This document shows positions 58,269 through 64,000 of a DNA stretch of 64,000 nucleotides, in pieces (positions within the stretch are counted from its first letter, which is position 1; each line of letters opens with the position of its first letter). Source of the DNA: Kalmusia sp. IMI 367209. Its lineage: Eukaryota; Ascomycota; Dothideomycetes; Pleosporales; Didymosphaeriaceae. The DNA lies in the NCBI GenBank assembly GCA_027946365.1, contig JAPEUQ010000008.1, positions 1,984,001-2,048,000 of the forward strand. Reading direction: 5' to 3'. The notes under the pieces are model-generated. The model was not told the origin of the DNA. It searched no databases and was given only the letters and a program-made list of their open reading frames with translations. Made by a program: the position numbers and the translations under genes.

Positions 58269-59336
58269 CTACATGTGACATCTTCCACCCAGGCTCAAGG
58301 ACGCGTCTACACTTCGCCGAGTAATATTCCCGCCGTCAACATCTTCTAGATCCATGCCCTGACGCGCTGCAATCACCTGAGAGCAAACTGCGTTGATCTT
58401 CATATAGTTGGCAAAGTTTTCCACACCCACAATGAAAGGATTCGACACGCCCTCACCAGCGTGTGCTAGTATGTCTGCGTTCTGTACCGCATGATCGGCC
58501 ACCTGGTGGTTCGATAGCAACACATCAACACCCTTCTGTGCAGCAATGCCGGCGAAGCGGTTCTGGGATTCGACCTTCATCTCACGAAGAGTCTGATTGG
58601 TTGGTGTACCAGTCCCGCCTGATAAACCAGCGACATGGGCTTCACCTTTGTCGTACACTGGAAATATGAAGGACAAGGTTCCGAGAGTATGTCCAGGAGT
58701 TGCGACCGTGGTGACCGTCAGATTGCCCAGTGTCAACTCCTGCCCGTCCACCAGGGTCTCGTCTTTTGCCGGTGCAGGTGGTGTAGAATTGGCAGGCAGC
58801 AAGGTCATAGCATCCCAAAAGGGTGCGGAAGCATACACCTTTGCGCCGAACTCATCTTGCAAGTACTTTGCGCCGCCATAGTGGTCGAAATGCTCGTGCG
58901 TGATGATGACGCTCTTGATATCAGCTCCTCCAAATCCGAACTCTGCCAACATTGGCAACATGACTCCATCGATCTCAGCCTGATTGTCTAGGGTGTCGAA
59001 TACCAGTAGCCCGTCCCCAGTGTCATATGCCCATGCTGATACGCCGCTATGGCCGACAAAGTAAAAGTTGTCGAATGCTTCGAATGCTTGGACGAAACCG
59101 GCTGGCATTGAAAAGAGCTGCGGATATACCTGCTGCACAATACATTGATCCATGAAGTACTGGTATAGTCTCGGATCTGTGACCAGGCTGGCGGCTTCGG
59201 TGAGGTACTTTGTCACATTGCTGGCCTGTTCACTCGGGAAGGTCGTCTCGTTTGCGAAATTGCTTAAAGGAACTGCTTGGCCGTTGACAAAAGCCAGGAG
59301 AGAGCTAAGAAACGCAAGTGCTGATTTCCTCGGCAT
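58269..59336 (-). CDS. Secreted metallo-beta-lactamase-fold hydrolase
   Basis: A single exon of 1068 nt encodes 355 residues. The first 20 (MPRKSALAFLSSLLAFVNGQ) form a signal peptide, and several N-glycosylation sequons follow, so it is probably extracellular or vacuolar. The metallo-beta-lactamase zinc signature HEHFDH is at residues 147-152 (Asp at 151 and His at 152 as in B3/arylsulfatase-like branches). His216 in TPGHTLG and a late His277 (SNHQ) complete a binuclear site. The family covers lactonases, alkylsulfatases, B3-type lactamases and others, so substrate is unknown. The stop is only 51 bp from the stop of the convergent Zn-cluster regulator. A role in detoxifying or hydrolysing an ester, lactone or sulfate would suit the adjacent aldolase and transporter, but this is speculation. 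Confidence 0.9.
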   Translation of the reverse strand: MPRKSALAFLSSLLAFVNGQAVPLSNFANETTFPSEQASNVTKYLTEAASLVTDPRLYQYFMDQCIVQQVYPQLFSMPAGFVQAFEAFDNFYFVGHSGVSAWAYDTGDGLLVFDTLDNQAEIDGVMLPMLAEFGFGGADIKSVIITHEHFDHYGGAKYLQDEFGAKVYASAPFWDAMTLLPANSTPPAPAKDETLVDGQELTLGNLTVTTVATPGHTLGTLSFIFPVYDKGEAHVAGLSGGTGTPTNQTLREMKVESQNRFAGIAAQKGVDVLLSNHQVADHAVQNADILAHAGEGVSNPFIVGVENFANYMKINAVCSQVIAARQGMDLEDVDGGNITRRSVDASLSLGGRCHM

Positions 59337-60338
59337 TGTGAAGACTGAAGGAGAGAACTATAATGAAGGTCAGATTGTAGTGTTGGATAGTGTCTTTTAC
59401 AACAACTTTCGAAGTTATTTGTAATTTCTTGGGGTAGACTGCAGCTCGCAATTTCGAGCATTGCATAACGCCTGCCGAGTCTCTTATCTCCACTTACGGT
59501 TGCCGTTGTACAGGCCTCGGAAAGCCAGAATCGATTCCGGATTAATTAATATACGTAATCGTGATCTAGGGCATACATAGTGTTCTGCTACTTTGTGTCC
59601 ACCACTTTGTGTGTCCATTTGTGATACCAACTGCGAGCTGGTATATTTCTGCCGTACTTTCTGCCAGGAACCTATCTATTCTATTCAAAATCATCGTAGT
59701 GTGAGATGTTTTCGCCAACCTAGAGAATTTGCGCGGGCCGGTGCACAGGTCGGCCAATAGTCGGACCGAACATTACGTTTGCTCTGTACCATAGCAGTCT
59801 TCCTTTTGCATCGACTACCTTGCTCGGTCTGCATGGGGTCATCGCACACCGAGTCTGAATCAGAATGCTTGACTCTTTGTATCGAGACTGCCAAATGCGA
59901 GGCGCATATAGTGGTGTTGTCTCAACGGGCCGGAACCTGTATCTGTGCAAACTGATTACGACATCATTTCGGAACCGGAATTCGCCTTCCGTCTAAGTCG
60001 CGTTTCGAAACGCAAAAGTCTGACTCCAAACAGGGACGGTGCCAATGCCGCTGTAGATTAGCCCCCGAGCAATGGCATACAACTGGCCATGTCACGGATT
60101 GGTAACTTAGAATGCTCAGCCATGTGCGAGGGAGGGTGCTATAGGGCCGTAGAAACCATACACTCGAGCCTAAACCAAGATCAGGATCTTCTGTTAACTC
60201 TATCCAGATCTTGAATTGGCAAGCCAACTCACTTGTTAGGACGGTGCAAAGCTAACAATGTCACACATGTTCAAGTTGTCGTGGGCTGATTTACTTTCAA
60301 ACTTCAATAAGCTGTACGAGGATGATGCCGTTGATAGA
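59337..60338. other. Intergenic between MBL hydrolase and class II aldolase
   Basis: About 1 kb with only short incoherent frames. Presumably the hydrolase promoter and the aldolase 3' region. Nothing recognised. Confidence 0.55.
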
Positions 60339-61296
60339 TCATGCTGCTACGACGCCACGTCCCAGCAGGCTACGCTCATCAAATTCCCGCTCAACAACCT
60401 GGAACAGAGGAAGACCTTGGAAATACCCATTGCCCTTTGTACCCACAGCTTCCCACGTGGCTTGAGCTTCCTTTTCACCGATCGTCACGGGAGGCACACC
60501 GCGCCCTGCCGCTGCAGCATCGACCATGAGTTGGATCCGGCAACAGTTCTCCAGCAATACAAACCATGCTACCGTTGCTTCAATGGTAGGACCAACAGTC
60601 AAAATACCATGATTTCCAAGCAGCGCAGCTTTACGATTACCAAGGGCAGCGCAGATAGCCTGACCTTCATTTGAGTCTAGCACCAGACCAGCAAAGTTCT
60701 CGTGCAGAATATGGTCTTCGTAGAACACACAAAAGTCTTGTGTGAGCATGTCTAATGTCCGACCTGTCGCACACATGGCCCGGCCATACAGACTGTGTGA
60801 GTGGGCCGCGCAGAGGACGTCTGGGCGTGCTTTGTGAATTTCTGCATGTATCGCAAAGGCGGCTTCCGCATTTAGCACATTTTCACTACCGAGGTGGAGT
60901 AATGACCTTACCATAATTCAGCCTCTTGTTCTTCCCGGCCTCAGCCACCTTGCCCTCATGGTCAACCCTAATCAAATCTTCATCCCGAATTAACGAAAAG
61001 TGCGTGCCAAATGGGTTCACCCAGAAGCTCGTCGGATCAACGGGATCGCGCAACGTAATATGACCTGCGACACCTTCCGCAAGTCCATGTTTGGCGAAGA
61101 CACGAAAGGCGAGCGCAAGGCGGTGCTTCAGATACGCGCGCTCCTCGTACAAATCACGAAACGTTGGAGGGTTCTCGGCCTCTTCATCGACGTAGGCTAG
61201 ACTTGGATTGCCGCTGGCGTATTGCTTCTTCGTCTCCAGTGCCTGCACAGGTGACGGGTCGATGATCCCAGCCGGCGGAACTGCAGTTGGCGACAT
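60339..61296 (-). CDS. Class II aldolase/adducin-domain protein
   Basis: Minus-strand exons 61296-60912 and 60862-60339 give 909 nt (302 residues). The 49-bp intron uses an AG after a GTGCTAAATG branch site. A nearer AG would leave an impossibly short 26-bp intron. The join yields NKRLNYAAFAIHAEIHKARPDV, the expected family sequence. Domain features: GVAGHITLRDP, SFWVNPFGTHFSLI, then HSHSLYGRA (two zinc His), ITQDFCVFYEDH-type block, and LLGNHGILTVG with the third zinc His. Such proteins cleave or epimerise sugar phosphates (fuculose, ribulose types), but many fungal members act on unknown 2-oxo or hydroxy acids. The start at 61296 (MSPTAVPPAG) is the first ATG. It is divergent from the MFS transporter, with 564 bp between starts. 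Confidence 0.9.
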
Positions 61297-61860
61297 CTTG
61301 CAATACGTTTTCCTGGATTTTATCAATGAGAAAAGCCGTTTTCGATTAACTAAGTTCAAGCACAAGATGCAAGAAAGTACAACTCACTTGCTTGCAGACA
61401 GACCTATCTATGGACGCCTGCGAACTGCTTCTTCGGTAACTAAAGAAGTGCATCTGCCTTCCCAGTGGAGAGACGTGACTGACTTCAGGCCATCCGTGTC
61501 GACGTGGTGTCATCTTCCGATCACGTGCTCGGAATGCATCTCCTTTTCCGAAGCTCTAGCAATCTATTGGTCTACCAGACGGACCTGCACACGCGTCATC
61601 GGCCTCGCACCGCTAATCACGCACACCACACTGCCAAGCTCCAAGCCGCGCTCTCATTCTCCAGATTTGCTAGAATTTTGTGGAGATTCCCGGGGTATCT
61701 GGACACTCTGAAGAGATTAGACTTGTTGCAAAGAGAGGGGTGCGGATTGGTTTCCGGCTAGTCGCAGTACCTCAAGTACATACGAATAGATGAAGAATCG
61801 CCCCTGTTGTTCATCACAGATCTCTCATCGTTTCTCCGTTTTTGATCCACGGCTATCATC
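61297..61860. other. Divergent promoter between aldolase and ACS transporter
   Basis: 564 bp shared upstream region, which fits co-regulation of the two genes. No clear repeat or TATA box that I would commit to. Confidence 0.55.
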
Positions 61861-63471
61861 ATGGACAGCAAGCACTCTGCCGAGCACACTGAAAAGGCCC
61901 ATGCTGGGCAAAACGTTGCTGACATCTCTGGTGCAGCACGCCAGGCTGAGAGGGCGTTGCGACTCAAGATCGACCTTATGGTCGTCCCCATTGTCACACT
62001 ACTTTATTTGATGTGCTTCATTGATCGAACAAACATCGGTATGTTGTATATTTAGCACGTTGATAGACACTGATGCATTGCAAGGCAACGCACGCCTGGC
62101 TGGCTTTGAGAAGGATCTCCACCTGCAAGGCTATGACTACAATACCGTTCTATCTATCTTTTATATCTCCTACATTCTCTTTGAAATTCCAGCAATAATC
62201 TGTTGCAAATTGGTCGGTCCTGGTTGGTTTCTGCCAGGTACGACCCTTGGTTTTGGCGTCTGCTCTATCGGTACTGCATTTGTGCACACCCGCGCCCAAG
62301 CATGTGTCGTACGTTTCTTGCTTGGCGTATTTGAGGCTGGTGTCATGCCTGGAAGCGCATACTATCTCTCCCGTTGGTACCGCCGCTCTGAGTTGACTTT
62401 TCGTCTTGGGCTGTGGATACTTGTGGGTGAGCTTGATCACCAGAAGCGATATGCGCGTCACTGATGACTTCAGCTCCGCTATCGGGTGCGTTCGGTGGCC
62501 TCCTTGCATCCGGTATTCTCAACCTGTCTCATTTCAGCTCTTTACATGGCTGGCAAATGTACGTTGTACGAGGTTGATAAGCTTTTCAAAATCTAATATA
62601 TTCCAGGATCTTCGCTATCGAAGGAATTTTGACAATGGGAATCGCCCTGCTCGCCTTTGCGACTTTGACTGACCGCCCCGAGACCGCCCGTTGGCTCACC
62701 GAAGAGCAGAAACAACTTGCGATAGACCGAGTAAAAGTAGAACGTCTTGCTCAGTCCACTTTGCTTGACAAGATCGACGCGACCAAGCTAAAGCGTGGTT
62801 TTCTCAACCCAATCACCCTGTCAACCGCATTCGTTTTCTTACTTAATAACATAACCGTCCTCGGCATCTCCTTCTTCCTCCCAACAATTATTCGCACAAT
62901 CTATCCAGGCCATTCAACTATCCACCAGCAACTCCTTACTGTACCGCCCTATCTCGTAGGTGCTTTCTTCTGTTTGATTCTTCCAACGCTGAGCTGGCGA
63001 GTCAACCATCGTCAGGCTTTCATTGCTCTCACTGGACCTACAATTATCATTGGCTACTCTATGTTCCTCGGGTCTCTTAACCCAAACATCCGCTATGCAG
63101 CTATTTTCCTATGCGCTAGCACGGCCTTTACGTCTGGCGCCTTGTGTAACGCACAGGTCAGCGCTAATGTGATCTCTGACTCGTCACGTAATATCGCGAT
63201 TGGCGCAAACGCTATATTTGGTTACATTGGTGGATTGATTGCTACCTGGACATTTTTACCTACCGACGCACCGAGATATGCTGTTGGGAACAGTATTAAC
63301 CTAACTTGTGCTATTACTTGGACGGCAGTCTCAGTTGGAACCTTGTTCTGGATGAAATATGACAATAAGAGGAGGGATGAAAAGGATGTAACGGAGGAGA
63401 TTGCGGGTCTACCGCAGCAGGATGTGCAAGATTTGGAGTGGAAACACCCGAGTTGGAGATGGAAGCCCTAA
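61861..63471 (+). CDS. MFS transporter, anion:cation symporter (allantoate/tartrate permease type)
   Basis: Exons 61861-62038, 62085-62426, 62474-62558 and 62607-63471 total 1470 nt (489 residues), all phase-consistent, with introns of 46-48 bp. The family opening is present: LRLKIDLMVVPIVTLLYLMCFIDRTNIGNARLAG in TM1 and its loop. FYISYILFEIPAIICCK lies in TM2. RFLLGVFEAGVMPGSAYYLSRWYRRSE is the loop 4-5 signature of the ACS family. SGAFGGLLASGI and LHGWQMIFAIEGILT surround TM5-6, followed by DRPETARWLTEEQK. These carriers take up organic anions such as tartrate, nicotinate, pantothenate or allantoate; substrate is not readable here. The cytosolic C terminus is short and charged. It sits divergent to the class II aldolase and near a regulator, consistent with uptake in a catabolic cluster. 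Confidence 0.92.
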
Positions 63472-63569
63472 GCCACTAAGTTGACTTTACCTTTGTGTTG
63501 CCTCCTTAACAAACAACGCAATTACATAAATCATGTCTTAATTCTTAGATAAGTTTTGAGAGGATGTTC

Positions 63570-64000
63570 GTATATAACTACTACTACTATAGCGAATTAG
63601 ATTACCATTAGACCTCTTATAGAACGATAGTATCTATTTTCACTTAAGCTAATTAATTATATACTAAAATATCTTTAAGATTATATTAAACTAGTATTAT
63701 AAAAAAATAGTAATTACTATATAATAAAGTAATATTACTATATATATTACTATTTTACCCAATAGTTAATAGTGATAATAAATAGTAATTAAGTTTTTTT
63801 AAATAGTAATAGTAAATAGTATATAGTTATATATAATATATTTTATAAATAAGTTATTAACCTAAGCGAGTCGTTAACGCTAAACTAGTATATTACCTAC
63901 GTAATAATATTATATAACGTATAATATATATATTAAAAATTTTAATAAATTAATCTATTCTTTAGACTTATTATTATCCTTAGTATTATCTATTTCTATC
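63570..64000. repeat. Start of a second AT-rich, RIP-like tract
   Basis: From about 63570 the sequence becomes TA-rich and nearly free of CA/TG in the same manner as 21.8-42.2 kb, and runs off the window. No LTR or TIR edge can be placed. It is likely another mutated transposon. Confidence 0.75.

Noticed and set aside
60886..60914. A 26-bp intron joining the aldolase halves at the nearest AG
   Set aside because: Too short for a spliceosomal intron. The AG at 60863 gives a 49-bp intron with a branch site and restores the conserved NYAAFAIHAEIH sequence.

Overview
The window is nuclear DNA of a filamentous ascomycete (Pezizomycotina, most likely a dothideomycete-type genome). The evidence is short 48-60 bp spliceosomal introns with GT..AG ends and CTAA-like branch sites, Zn(II)2Cys6 regulators, a HET-domain relic, an ECL1 protein, and a long AT-rich block with the signature of repeat-induced point mutation (RIP). 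I cannot name the species.

1-19.9 kb is a conserved housekeeping segment: the 3' part of the TOR-complex subunit LST8, the polarity factor BUD6 (with two mutually compensating frameshifts), the ataxin-2 homologue PBP1, a 12-TM sugar/inositol-type MFS transporter, a secreted M28 leucine aminopeptidase, alanine-glyoxylate aminotransferase (AGX1), and a Ser/Pro/Lys-rich protein with three internal repeats.

21.66-42.42 kb is a nest of four transposable elements that I could resolve from ends and target-site duplications. A Copia LTR retrotransposon (134-bp LTRs, TSD CATAA) was invaded by a Gypsy element (LTRs of about 222 bp, TSD ATAAG) and by a Fot1/pogo DNA transposon (47-bp TIRs, TA TSD). The Fot1 copy was then split by a second Gypsy element in opposite orientation (195-bp LTRs, TSD ACGTA). 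Almost every coding frame is ruined by C-to-T and G-to-A changes, giving TA-rich DNA poor in CA and TG. The innermost Gypsy is visibly less mutated.

42.4-54.5 kb returns to normal composition. About 1.6 kb beyond the transposon nest lies a small secreted precursor with two copies of a Trp-His...Pro-Gly-Gln-Pro peptide, Kex2 sites and dipeptidyl-peptidase spacers: an alpha-factor-like mating pheromone precursor. It is followed by VPS29 (retromer), MET22/HAL2 (3',5'-bisphosphate nucleotidase) and, between long gene-poor GC-rich stretches with microsatellites, an ECL1-type lifespan regulator.

54.5-63.5 kb is accessory. It holds a truncated Zn-cluster gene abutting a broken HET-type gene, a full Zn(II)2Cys6 regulator, a secreted metallo-beta-lactamase-fold hydrolase, a class II aldolase and a divergently transcribed ACS-family MFS transporter, together resembling a small catabolic cluster. 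Another AT-rich RIP-like tract begins near 63.57 kb and runs off the end.
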